Source of the DNA: Magnetospirillum sp. XM-1
Lineage (GTDB): Bacteria > Pseudomonadota > Alphaproteobacteria > Rhodospirillales > Magnetospirillaceae
Reading direction: 5' to 3'
NCBI RefSeq assembly: GCF_001511835.1
Contig: NZ_LN997848.1
Coordinates: 186,001 to 250,000, forward strand
DNA: 64,000 nucleotides
The translations under genes were made by a program, and so were the position numbers. Positions 50,253 through 59,163 of the stretch are shown here, piece by piece; positions within the stretch are counted from its first letter, which is position 1, and every line of letters starts with the position of its first letter. The notes beneath the pieces are model-generated. The model was not told where the DNA came from and made no database searches. It saw only the letters and a list, made by a program, of their open reading frames with translations.

Positions 50253-50319
50253 TTGCAGCGCAAAAATCATGTTGCGCTGCAACACGATTCTGTTAGATTA
50301 GCCTCATGTTGCAGCGCAC
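50253..50319 (+). promoter_or_regulatory. Triple TTGCAGCGCAA operator at the phasin promoter
   Basis: TTGCAGCGCAA (50253-50263) and its exact inverse TTGCGCTGCAA (50272-50282) form an inverted repeat with an 8-nt spacer. A third copy, TTGCAGCGCAC, lies at 50309-50319. A possible -35 TTGCGC lies in the second copy, with a -10 TAGATT at 50294-50299 (16-bp spacer). Repression of phasin genes by PhaR at TGC-rich sites is known in other bacteria, so a PhaR operator is the likely meaning (inference). Confidence 0.6.
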
Positions 50320-50352
50320 AACGCGCCTCACCCTTTGAAAAGGATCATGGTC

Positions 50353-50703
50353 ATGACCATCAAGATCGACGGTTTCGAGAAGTTCGTCGCCCTGGGCAAG
50401 GAAAACGCCGACGCTTTCGCCAAGTCCGGCGCCGCCACCGTCAAGGCTTTCGAAGAGATCGCCAAGGCCCAGCAGGCCCTGATCGCCGAGAACGTCAAGA
50501 AGGCCGACGCCGCCGTCAAGGCGCTGTTCTCCGTCAAGAGCCCGGCCGAGCTGGCCGATCTGCAGGGCAAGCTGGCCCGCGAGGCCCTCGAGGGCGCCAT
50601 CGCCGACGGCCGCAAGCTGGCCGAGCTGTCGACCACTGCGCTGACCGCCGCGGTCGAGCCGATCCAGGCCCGTTTCGCCGCGCTGACCAAGGTTGCCGCC
50701 TAA
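50353..50703 (+). CDS. Phasin-family protein
   Basis: 116 aa from the ATG at 50353, which has AAGGA 8 nt upstream; ATG at 50347 is an alternative. The predicted protein is all-helical and Ala/Lys/Glu-rich. It carries the phasin pattern FEKFVALGKENADAFAKSG and SPAELADLQGKLAREALEGA, ending in an Ala-rich helix. Phasins coat polyhydroxyalkanoate granules. The promoter region has a triple TTGCAGCGCA element and the gene has its own terminator. Confidence 0.88.
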   Translation: MTIKIDGFEKFVALGKENADAFAKSGAATVKAFEEIAKAQQALIAENVKKADAAVKALFSVKSPAELADLQGKLAREALEGAIADGRKLAELSTTALTAAVEPIQARFAALTKVAA

Positions 50704-50840
50704 CTTCGATCCGCAAGCCCGGCGAGGTCTCTCCTCCCACCTCGCCCGGGTCTGGATCGAAATGACCGCCGCCGCTTTTTGAACGTCCGGGGCTCTCCCC
50801 CCCATCCCGCTGCTTCCGGACATTCGCGACGACGGCCACG

Positions 50841-50878
50841 AAGCCCCGGCCTTCCTCCCAAGGCCGGGGCTTTTTCTT
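50841..50878 (+). terminator. Terminator of the phasin gene
   Basis: A perfect 13-bp stem AAGCCCCGGCCTT/AAGGCCGGGGCTT (50841-50853 with 50860-50872) has a 6-nt loop and a TTTCTTT tail. It lies 137 nt past the stop; nothing else is seen in that spacer. Confidence 0.92.
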
Positions 50879-50953
50879 TGCCCGATTTAAATCGGCATTC
50901 CTTGACCGAATTGCCCGAGGCTCCTACCTTTCTTGCCAAGAAGGAGTGAGCCG

Positions 50954-51798
<845 letters not shown>

Positions 51799-51799
<1 letters not shown>

Positions 51800-52188
51800 T
51801 GACCGTCATCTCGTGGACCGAGGCCATGAGCGTGGGAAACTCCGCCCTGGACAAGGACCACCAGAAGCTGATCGGCATGATCAACGACCTCGACCAGTCG
51901 GCTCCCGACTTCCTGGAGCTGTTCAACGCGGTGCTGGACTACACCACCGGCCATTTCGAGCGTGAGGAGGCCCACCTGGAAGCCATCGGCTTTCCCGGTC
52001 TGGACGCCCACCGGGTCCAGCACGACGACTTCGCTGACCAGGTGGCGGCCATGCTGAAGCAGTACCGCACCCAGGCCTTCGAGGACGACGACACCCGGCT
52101 GAAGGACTTCCTGTGGTCGTGGCTGAAGGGCCACATCCTGATCGAGGACCAGCGCTACGCCGCCTGGACCCGGGCGAAGGGCGGTTGA
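51799..52188 (+). CDS. Bacteriohemerythrin
   Basis: 129 aa single-domain hemerythrin. All seven diiron ligands can be placed: His21, His52, Glu56, His71, His75, His112 and Asp117. The motifs are LDKDHQKL, TTGHFEREEAHL, HRVQHDDF and KGHILIEDQ. It should bind O2 reversibly, or sense it. It starts inside the MoxR stop (TGATG) and ends 7 nt before the VWA gene, so it is the middle gene of a three-gene operon. Confidence 0.95.
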
Positions 52189-52195
52189 GTCCACC

Positions 52196-53401
52196 ATGTT
52201 CCTGACCCTGTTCCTCGAACTGCGCGACGCCAAGGTGCCGGTCACCTTGAAGGAATACCTCACCCTGCTCGAGGCCCTGGCCGAGGGCGTCGCCGAGATG
52301 AGCGTCGACACCTTCTACTACCTGACCCGGGCCTGCCTGGTGAAGGACGAGCGCAACCTGGACAAGTTCGACCGGGTGTTCGGCCGCGTCTTCAACGGTA
52401 TCGTCGGATCGGGCGACGAGCTGGCCGCCGCGCTCAAAGCCGCCATCCCCGAGGAATGGCTGCGTAAGCTGGCGGAAAAGCACCTGACGCCGGAAGAGAT
52501 GGAGCAAATCCAGTCGGCGGGCGGCTTCGAAAAGCTGATGGAGACGTTGCGCAAGCGCCTGGAGGAGCAGAAGGAGCGCCACCAGGGCGGCTCCAAGTGG
52601 ATCGGCACCGCCGGCACCTCGCCCTTCGGCGCCTACGGCTACAACCCCGAGGGCGTGCGCATCGGCCAGAACGAATCCCGGCACCGCCGCGCGGTCAAGG
52701 TGTGGGACGAGCGGGTCTACCGCAATCTCGACGACGGCATCGAACTGGGCACGCGGAACTTCCGCATGGCCCTGCGACGGCTGCGCCGCTTCGCCCGCGA
52801 GGGCGCCGCCACCGAACTGGACCTGCCCGGCACCATCACCTCGACGGCGCGGGCCGGCGGCTGGCTCGACCTCAAGATGCGGCCCGAGCGCCACAACAAG
52901 GTCAAGCTGCTGCTGCTGCTCGACATCGGCGGCTCCATGGACGAGCACGTGCGCACCTGCGAGGAGCTGTTCTCGGCGGTGCGCTCCGAGTTCAAGCACC
53001 TGGAGTACTACTACTTCCACAACTGCCCCTATGGCGGGCTGTGGAAGGACAACCGCCGCCGCCACCAGGACGTCACCCACACGCTGGACGTCATCCATAC
53101 CTACCCGTCGGACTACAAACTGATCTTCGTCGGCGACGCCGCCATGAGCCCCTACGAGATCACCATGCCGGGCGGCGCCGTGGAGGAATGGAACGAGGAG
53201 CCCGGCCATGTGTGGATGCGCCGCCTGCTCGACCAGTGGCCCAGTGCCGTCTGGCTCAATCCGGCCCCCCCGGCGCGCTGGCAGTGGACCCATTCCACCC
53301 AGATGATCCAGCAGCTGATGGGCGGGCGCATGCATCCCCTGACGCTGGAGGGCCTGGACCAGGCCATGCGCGATCTCAATCGGGGCACGCCCCATCCGTA
53401 A
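52196..53401 (+). CDS. VWA-domain protein, CoxE-like
   Basis: 401 aa. A helical N-terminal half (about 1-230) leads to a VWA domain with the MIDAS motif LLLLDIGGSMDEHV, and later the Thr/Asp region in KLIFVGDAAMSPYE. These proteins pair with MoxR ATPases, in CO dehydrogenase and related maturation systems among others. It is the third gene of the operon MoxR-hemerythrin-VWA. The stop codon lies in the first unit of an 18-bp tandem repeat. Confidence 0.92.
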   Translation: MFLTLFLELRDAKVPVTLKEYLTLLEALAEGVAEMSVDTFYYLTRACLVKDERNLDKFDRVFGRVFNGIVGSGDELAAALKAAIPEEWLRKLAEKHLTPEEMEQIQSAGGFEKLMETLRKRLEEQKERHQGGSKWIGTAGTSPFGAYGYNPEGVRIGQNESRHRRAVKVWDERVYRNLDDGIELGTRNFRMALRRLRRFAREGAATELDLPGTITSTARAGGWLDLKMRPERHNKVKLLLLLDIGGSMDEHVRTCEELFSAVRSEFKHLEYYYFHNCPYGGLWKDNRRRHQDVTHTLDVIHTYPSDYKLIFVGDAAMSPYEITMPGGAVEEWNEEPGHVWMRRLLDQWPSAVWLNPAPPARWQWTHSTQMIQQLMGGRMHPLTLEGLDQAMRDLNRGTPHP

Positions 53402-53479
53402 TGTCGGCCCCGTCCGTAATGTCGGCCCCCTCCGTAATGTCGGCCCCCTCCGTAATGTCGGCCCCCTCCGTAATGTCGG
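53395..53479 (+). repeat. 18-bp tandem repeat beginning at the stop codon of the VWA gene
   Basis: Four full copies of TCCGTAATGTCGGCCCCC (the first ends in G) and a fifth of 13 nt, at exact 18-bp steps from 53395. Each copy contains TAA in the same frame (53399, 53417, 53435, 53453, 53471); the first TAA is the gene's stop. Confidence 0.97.
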
Positions 53480-53559
53480 ATTGCCGGTATTGGTTTGAGC
53501 GCGCCATATGATAGCCTTCCGCTTGGCATGAATGTCTCTTTGGGGGGAAACGGGACCGA

Positions 53560-55755
53560 ATGGCGGAGGGGGGCAAACGGACCCTGACCTGGCTGGGCGG
53601 AGCGCAGGGCCACCTGTTCCAGGTGGTGATGCTCGGCCTCATCCCCTGCATTTTCCTCGGCACCCTGGCGGTGATCGTCCATCTGGCCGAATCCCTGTCG
53701 CTGCAGGCGGCGGGCGCCCAGATCGAGACCCTGGCGCGCATGGCCGCCGCCATCCACGACCGTGGGCTGGAAAGCTCGCGCGAGGCGCTGGCCGCCCTGG
53801 CCACCGACCCCGAGGATGACGAGTGCGGCAACCATTACCGCCACTTCCTGCTGGCCATCGAGGGGCATGCGGGTTTCATGCGTACCGACGCCTCGGGGCA
53901 GGTGAAGTGCAGCATCGGCCAGGGCTCCGACATTTCCTGGCTCGCCAAGGGCGCCCACATCGAGCGGGCCCTGGAAACGGGAAGCATCGCCACCGCCCCC
54001 TATCACTTGCTCGACGACGGCCGCACCGCCCTGCCCATCGCCTATCCCATCCTGGACTGGCTGGGCACGCCGCGCGGCGTGGTGGCCACCGCCCGTTCCC
54101 TGGACCACCTGGCCAGGGCAGTCGCCCCGCCCATCCTGCCCGAAGGAGCGCGCCTGCTGGTACTGCGAAAGGACGGGACGATCCTGGCCCGGGTGCCCGC
54201 CCTGCCCGAACCCGCGCCCCAGGTCACCCCGGTGCCGGAACTGAAGGACGCGGCGGTGCGGGGCGCCAGCGGCTCGTTCATCGCCACCGCCATCACCGGC
54301 GAGACGTCCATGTTCGGCATCGCGCCCTTGGGCAATCTGGCCCCCGATACCATGGTCGCGGTGACCGTCCCGGTGGAAATGCTGGGCGGGGCCGAGCGCC
54401 AGTTCCTGCGCATGGCGGTGATCGCCTTCGCCGTGGCGGGCACCGGCGCCGTCCTGCTGCTGTGGTTTTCCAGCCGCCGGCTGCTATTCGCCCCGCTCGG
54501 CCGGCTGGCCGGGGCCATGCGCCGGGTACGGAGCGGCGACATGAATGCCCGCACAGGCGGCGGCCTGGGCGAGGTGGGCGAGATGTGCGCCACCTTCGAC
54601 ACCATGCTGGGCGCGCTGAACGAGCGCGAGGTCTGGCTGAAGGACAGCGAGGACCGCTTCCGCGCCACCTTCGAGCAGGCCGCCGTCGGCATGAGCCACG
54701 CCAGTCCCGACCGCCGTTTCATCCGGGTCAACCGCCGCTTCGCCGCCATGCTGGGCTACGAGCCCGAGGAACTGATCGGCCGACCGACCCTGGACATCAC
54801 CCACCCCGACGACCGGGCGCTGGGCGGGGACGAGATCGCCAGCATGATCCGCGGCGAGTGCCAGAGCTTCGCCATGGAAAAGCGCTACATCCGCAAGGAC
54901 GGCTCCATCGCCTGGATCAACCTGACCCTGTCGGCCCTGTGGCGCGAGGGCCGCATCGAATACCTGATCGGCGTCACCGAGGATATCGAGCGGCGCAAGC
55001 TGGCCGAGGCCCAGATGCTGGCCGCCAAGGAACAGGCCGAAAGCGCCAGCCGCGCCAAAAGCGACTTCCTGGCCGGCATGAGCCATGAACTGCGCACGCC
55101 CTTGAACGCCATCATCGGCTTCGCCGAGACCATGTATTCCCAGGTCCTGGGCCCCATGCCCGACCGCTACCGGGAATATGCCGGCGACATCTCCGCCTCG
55201 GGCCGCCATCTGCTCAGCATCATCACCGACATCCTGGACCTGGCCAAGATCGAGGCCGGCAAGATGGAGCTGGACGACCGCCCCATGGAGGTCCGTCCGC
55301 TGGTCGAGGCCGCCATCCGCCTGATGCGCGACCGCGCCGCCGGATTGGACCTGATCGCCGACCTTCCCGCCGACCTGCCGCAGGTCATGGCGGACGAGCG
55401 GCGCATCCGGCAGGTGCTGATCAATCTCATGGCCAATGCCGTCAAGTTCACCCCCCATGGCGGAACGGTGAGGATCTCCGCCACAATCCCGCCGCACGGG
55501 GGGCTTGAACTGCATGTGGCCGACAGCGGCATCGGCATGACCGGCGACGAAATCGCCCAGGCCATGGAGCCCTTCGTCCAGGTGGACGCCCGCATCGCCC
55601 GGCGTCACGAGGGAACCGGCCTGGGACTGCCCATGGTGGTGGCCATCATGGAGATGCACGGCGGCTCGGTCAGCATCCACAGCCAGCCCGATCAGGGCAC
55701 CCGGGTGACGGTCGCCTTCCCCCCGTCCCGCCTGTTCAGCGCGGCGGCGGACTGA
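53560..55755 (+). CDS. Membrane sensor histidine kinase with HAMP and PAS domains
   Basis: 731 aa. A membrane helix (about 22-45) and a second near 285-308 (RMAVIAFAVAGTGAVLLLWF) enclose a periplasmic sensor region of about 240 residues that looks like a double-Cache-type domain. HAMP (about 310-360), PAS with PAC (about 365-490), HisKA with His509 in GMSHELRTPLNAIIGF, and a HATPase domain with DSGIGMTGDE and GTGLGLPM follow. No receiver domain or response regulator gene is adjacent, so partner and stimulus are unknown. Confidence 0.93.
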   Translation: MAEGGKRTLTWLGGAQGHLFQVVMLGLIPCIFLGTLAVIVHLAESLSLQAAGAQIETLARMAAAIHDRGLESSREALAALATDPEDDECGNHYRHFLLAIEGHAGFMRTDASGQVKCSIGQGSDISWLAKGAHIERALETGSIATAPYHLLDDGRTALPIAYPILDWLGTPRGVVATARSLDHLARAVAPPILPEGARLLVLRKDGTILARVPALPEPAPQVTPVPELKDAAVRGASGSFIATAITGETSMFGIAPLGNLAPDTMVAVTVPVEMLGGAERQFLRMAVIAFAVAGTGAVLLLWFSSRRLLFAPLGRLAGAMRRVRSGDMNARTGGGLGEVGEMCATFDTMLGALNEREVWLKDSEDRFRATFEQAAVGMSHASPDRRFIRVNRRFAAMLGYEPEELIGRPTLDITHPDDRALGGDEIASMIRGECQSFAMEKRYIRKDGSIAWINLTLSALWREGRIEYLIGVTEDIERRKLAEAQMLAAKEQAESASRAKSDFLAGMSHELRTPLNAIIGFAETMYSQVLGPMPDRYREYAGDISASGRHLLSIITDILDLAKIEAGKMELDDRPMEVRPLVEAAIRLMRDRAAGLDLIADLPADLPQVMADERRIRQVLINLMANAVKFTPHGGTVRISATIPPHGGLELHVADSGIGMTGDEIAQAMEPFVQVDARIARRHEGTGLGLPMVVAIMEMHGGSVSIHSQPDQGTRVTVAFPPSRLFSAAAD

Positions 55756-55884
55756 TACCGGGATGCGGCGATCGAAACCGATCCCCGCATCGCCCTCAAT
55801 CGCCGGGCGCCGCCTGTGGCGGCTTGGCTTCCGCCGCATAGGCGGCGCGGCCCCTTGGGCCTACCCACCCCGCGACGAGCAGGC

Positions 55885-56712
55885 TCATCGCGGGCTGGTG
55901 TGGGTCATGAATTCGGCCATGGCGGCGACCACCTCGTCCTCGCGGCCGAAGAAGCCGTGGGGCGACATGGCCTGACAGGCGGCCGAGCGCGCCGGGGCGC
56001 CGCCGTCGACCATCAGCAGCCGTCGCCGGGGCGAGTTGGCCAGACTCTCCAGCAGCCCGGCGGCGTCGCCGGGCGGCGTGACCTCGCAGGAATCGCCCGA
56101 ATGGGCGACGACCATGGCCGGCACGCCGACGCCCCCCAATCCCAGGCCGAACACGCCGTCGGCGGGATAGGCGTATTTGCGGTGCCCCCGGGTGATGGAC
56201 GAGGTGAGGATCACGCCGTCCACCTGGGCGCCCAGCCGGACCGCCACGTTGGCCGCCGACAACGTCCCCATGCTGGTGCCCACCAGCCAGACCGGCAGGC
56301 CGCCGCTCCGGCGCTTAAGCCAGGCGGCCAGGGCGGCGATGTCGTCGGCGTGCTCCTGGGAAAGGCGGAATTGCGCCGTCAGGGAGCGCCCCTGATCCGA
56401 CGGCGCGTCCATGGTCATCGCCAGGACGCCGTGACCGGCGAGAAGCCCCCGGGTCCGGACCAGGAAATTGCCGCGCCCGAAGGCGACGGGCGCGTCCACG
56501 GTTTCGCCGGGACGTACCCCGACGCTGCCATCACCGCCGGCCAGCAGGATGGCGGCGACGACGGGCGGGCGCGCCGGCTCGGTCAGGTAGAAGGCGGTGG
56601 ACACCCCCGGGCGGGTTTCGATCTCCAGCGCCTGCTCGCCGCGGATGGCTTCAGCCGCCCAGGTTGCGTGTCCAAACAGCAACAGCGGCAGTGCCATCAG
56701 CCATCCACGCAT
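55885..56712 (-). CDS. Secreted alpha/beta hydrolase-like protein
   Basis: 275 aa from the ATG at 56712. A signal peptide (MRGWLMALPLLLFGHATWAA) precedes a hydrolase fold with strand VVAAILLAGGDGSVG, a nucleophile elbow VWLVGTSMGTLSAANVA (G-x-S-x-G), and an acid/His region near HSGDSCEV and SPHGFFG. Resembles dienelactone-hydrolase-like or dipeptidyl-peptidase-like esterases; substrate unknown. Convergent to the kinase gene and divergent from the soxYZ group. Confidence 0.8.
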   Translation of the reverse strand: MRGWLMALPLLLFGHATWAAEAIRGEQALEIETRPGVSTAFYLTEPARPPVVAAILLAGGDGSVGVRPGETVDAPVAFGRGNFLVRTRGLLAGHGVLAMTMDAPSDQGRSLTAQFRLSQEHADDIAALAAWLKRRSGGLPVWLVGTSMGTLSAANVAVRLGAQVDGVILTSSITRGHRKYAYPADGVFGLGLGGVGVPAMVVAHSGDSCEVTPPGDAAGLLESLANSPRRRLLMVDGGAPARSAACQAMSPHGFFGREDEVVAAMAEFMTHTSPR

Positions 56713-56798
56713 CACCCATTCTCCCATGCCGCTTGGCCCCGATGCCTCCATCATGGCACAGTACGGCGTCGGCAACATCCAGGACCGCTCCCCGCCTC

Positions 56799-57323
56799 AT
56801 GGTCAGCGAGCTGCTACGCCCCGATTCCGAGTTCTCCCGAGCCGTCTACAAGGAAATCCGCCCGGCCATTCCCCGTGCCCATTGGCCGGTGGAGGCCTTG
56901 CGCGCCACCTTCACGCCCAGCAGCGACGGCCTGTCGCTGATCGCCGGTTTCGAGGGCCTGCCTCCGAACTACGCCGCCTTGGCCGCCCAGGTCGTGCTGA
57001 ACGCCAAGGTGGACCTGGTGCTGGTGTCGCCGGTGGCGGCCCTGGCCTCGGCGGTGGTCTACGCCAAGCGCTGGCGCGACACCTTCCTTTACGCGCTGCT
57101 GCCGCTGCTGTTCGCCATTCCCCTGCTGGCCCCCCTGGGCAACGTCGCCATGCGGGTCAGCATCGTCCTGTTCGCGCTGAATTGCGCCGCGCTGCTGCTG
57201 TGCCACGCCCGCCTGCTGCAGCGGCGTTCCGCCCTGCAGCAAGGGCGCTTCATCGCCGAAATTCCGACGCCGGGCCTCAGGATCAAGGTGCCCCAGGGCA
57301 CGCCGATCCACCATCAGGAATGA
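56799..57323 (+). CDS. Small membrane protein upstream of soxYZ, function unknown
   Basis: 174 aa from the ATG at 56799. A soluble N-terminal third is followed by two or three hydrophobic segments (about 68-90, 95-116 and 118-139) and a polar tail. No family recognised. It ends 12 nt before soxY, so it is very likely cotranscribed and may serve the sulfur-oxidation carrier. Confidence 0.65.
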   Translation: MVSELLRPDSEFSRAVYKEIRPAIPRAHWPVEALRATFTPSSDGLSLIAGFEGLPPNYAALAAQVVLNAKVDLVLVSPVAALASAVVYAKRWRDTFLYALLPLLFAIPLLAPLGNVAMRVSIVLFALNCAALLLCHARLLQRRSALQQGRFIAEIPTPGLRIKVPQGTPIHHQE

Positions 57324-57334
57324 AAAGGAGCATC

Positions 57335-57790
57335 ATGCCCCCGGTTTCCCTCCAGCGCCGCGCCCTGGTTCTCGGATTGCCCGTGGCGGGCTGCGCCCTC
57401 GCCCTGGCCCCCGGCGCCGCCATGGCCAGCCGGGCCGAGGCGGACGAGGCGGCGGCGCGCCTGCTCGGCGGCGTCAGGCCCCAGGCGGGCAAGGTCCACC
57501 TGAAGCTTCCCGAGATCGCCGACAACGGCGCCACCGTGCCGTTCACCGTCTCGGTGGACCACCCCATGGCGCCGAACAATTACGTCAGGGAAATCCACAT
57601 CCTGGCCCACGACAATCCCGCCCCCCAGGTGGCCAGCTTCCACTTCACCCCCACCGGCAAGGCGGAGGTGTCGGGACGGCTGCGTCTGGCCCGCAGCCAG
57701 GAGGTGCGCGCCATCGCACTCTTGTCCGACGGCAGCGCCTGGGAGACGCGGCGCGAGGTCAAGGTCACCGTCGGCGGCTGCGGAGGCTGA
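57335..57790 (+). CDS. soxY: Thiosulfate-oxidation carrier protein SoxY
   Basis: 151 aa. A twin-arginine-like signal (SLQRRALVLGLP) directs it to the periplasm. The mature domain is Ig-like, and the protein ends in VTVGGCGG: the C-terminal GGCGG arm whose Cys carries the sulfur substrate is intact. ATG at 57335 follows AAAAGGAG. soxZ lies 5 nt downstream. Confidence 0.94.
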   Translation: MPPVSLQRRALVLGLPVAGCALALAPGAAMASRAEADEAAARLLGGVRPQAGKVHLKLPEIADNGATVPFTVSVDHPMAPNNYVREIHILAHDNPAPQVASFHFTPTGKAEVSGRLRLARSQEVRAIALLSDGSAWETRREVKVTVGGCGG

Positions 57791-57795
57791 CGGAC

Positions 57796-58116
57796 ATGCC
57801 CACCCCCAAGGTCAAATTCCCCGAAAGCGCCGCCAAGGGCGAGATCATCGAGATCAAGACCCTGATCGACCACGACATGGAATCGGGACAGCGCAAGGAC
57901 ATGAACGGCGTGCTGCTGCCGCGCCGGATCATCAACCGCTTCACCTGCGCGCTCAACGGCCGCATCGTGTTCGCGGCCGACCTTCATCCGGGCATCTCGG
58001 CCAATCCGGGATTGAGCTTCTTCATCACCGCAGCCGAAAGCGGCGCCCTGGACTTCACCTGGTTCGACGACGACGGCAGCCGCTACACCCTGTCGCGGCC
58101 GCTGACGGTGAAGTGA
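57796..58116 (+). CDS. soxZ: Thiosulfate-oxidation carrier partner SoxZ
   Basis: 106 aa Ig-like partner that forms the SoxYZ heterodimer. Typical segments are PKVKFPESAAKGEIIEIKTL, the IINRF core and FTWFDDDGSRYTLSRPLTV. It ends directly against the convergent binding-protein gene, with adjacent stop codons in TGATCA. No other sox gene (soxXA, soxB, soxCD) is in the window. Confidence 0.94.
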   Translation: MPTPKVKFPESAAKGEIIEIKTLIDHDMESGQRKDMNGVLLPRRIINRFTCALNGRIVFAADLHPGISANPGLSFFITAAESGALDFTWFDDDGSRYTLSRPLTVK

Positions 58117-59163
58117 TCACCGCCGGGCGGAAGACGGACGCGCCCGCGCCTTGATCTCCGCCCAGACGGCTTCGTGCCGGCGCTGGATCACGTCCGGGCA
58201 GGACGGCAGGAACCCCACCTTGGCCGGCCAGGGCGCCACCATTTCGGGCGCGCCGAGCACGGTCGGCGCCAGGAATTTCTCGCTGCCGCGGATCATGTTG
58301 GCATAGCCGTTGAAATTCGAATCCAGGGCGGCGTTCTCGGGCTTCAGCATGAAGGTCAGGAACTTCATGGCGTTGGCGCGGTTGGGAGGATTTTTCGGCA
58401 CCACCACCACGTCGGTCCACACCAGATTGCCTTCGCGCGGATAGGCATAGGCCAGGCTGGGGCGCTTTTCCCGCGCCCGCATGGCGTCGCCGTTCCATGA
58501 CACCGCTAGCACGATGGATGGGTCCGCCAGGGCCGCCATCGCCTTCTCGGCGGGCACCAGCCGGTTGCGGGCCAGCAGCGGCTCGAGCAGGCGGGCGGCC
58601 TTTTCCAGCTTGCCCTCGTCGTCGGCGCAGCGCGCCTCGCCCGCATAGATCAGCGCCAGCTGGACCATGTCGCCCTCGTCCAGCAGGGCGATGCGGCCGT
58701 CCACCTCGGGCGGCGGCTCGAACAGCAGACGCAGCGAATCGATGTCGCCGCGATGGATGGAGGTGTCCACCGCGAAGGCGGTGGTCCCCCACTGATGGGG
58801 AATGGTGTACTCGTTGCGCGGATCGAACGAGCGCGACCGCCAGGGGTCCTCGACGTTCCAGAAGCCGTTCAGGCGGTCGGCCAGCACCCGCTCGATCAGC
58901 CCGCCCCCGATCAGCCCGCCCACGTGGTAATCGGGAAAGAAGGCGATGTCGAAGCCCGAGCGGCCGCCCTGCAGGCGGCTGCTCACCTGATCGTGGTCGG
59001 CCACCACGGTGAGCGCCACGCTGATTCCGGTTTCGCGTTCGAACTTGCGCAGCAATTCGGGCGACAGATAGGACGACCGGGTCAGAACCCGCAACTCGCT
59101 GGCCATGGCCCCGGTGGCCGCCACCAGGAGCAGAACGGCGAGCAGGAGCGCCCGGGCTCGCAT
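58117..59163 (-). CDS. Periplasmic solute-binding protein, polyamine (PotD/PotF)-like
   Basis: 348 aa with a signal peptide (MRARALLLAVLLLVAATGAMA). The two-lobed type II binding fold is suggested by LRVLTRSSYLSPELLRKFE, FDIAFFPDYHVGGLI, IPHQWGTTAFAVDTS and DVVVVPKNPPNRANAMKF, all usual for spermidine/putrescine-binding proteins. No permease or ATPase of such a transporter is adjacent. The start overlaps the Lon-like protease stop (TGATG), so the gene is coupled to a protease operon, which is unusual. Confidence 0.82.
   Translation of the reverse strand: MRARALLLAVLLLVAATGAMASELRVLTRSSYLSPELLRKFERETGISVALTVVADHDQVSSRLQGGRSGFDIAFFPDYHVGGLIGGGLIERVLADRLNGFWNVEDPWRSRSFDPRNEYTIPHQWGTTAFAVDTSIHRGDIDSLRLLFEPPPEVDGRIALLDEGDMVQLALIYAGEARCADDEGKLEKAARLLEPLLARNRLVPAEKAMAALADPSIVLAVSWNGDAMRAREKRPSLAYAYPREGNLVWTDVVVVPKNPPNRANAMKFLTFMLKPENAALDSNFNGYANMIRGSEKFLAPTVLGAPEMVAPWPAKVGFLPSCPDVIQRRHEAVWAEIKARARPSSARR

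Noticed and set aside
53395..53479. Possible CRISPR array
   Set aside because: The 18-bp units are directly adjacent without spacers, and no cas gene is present.
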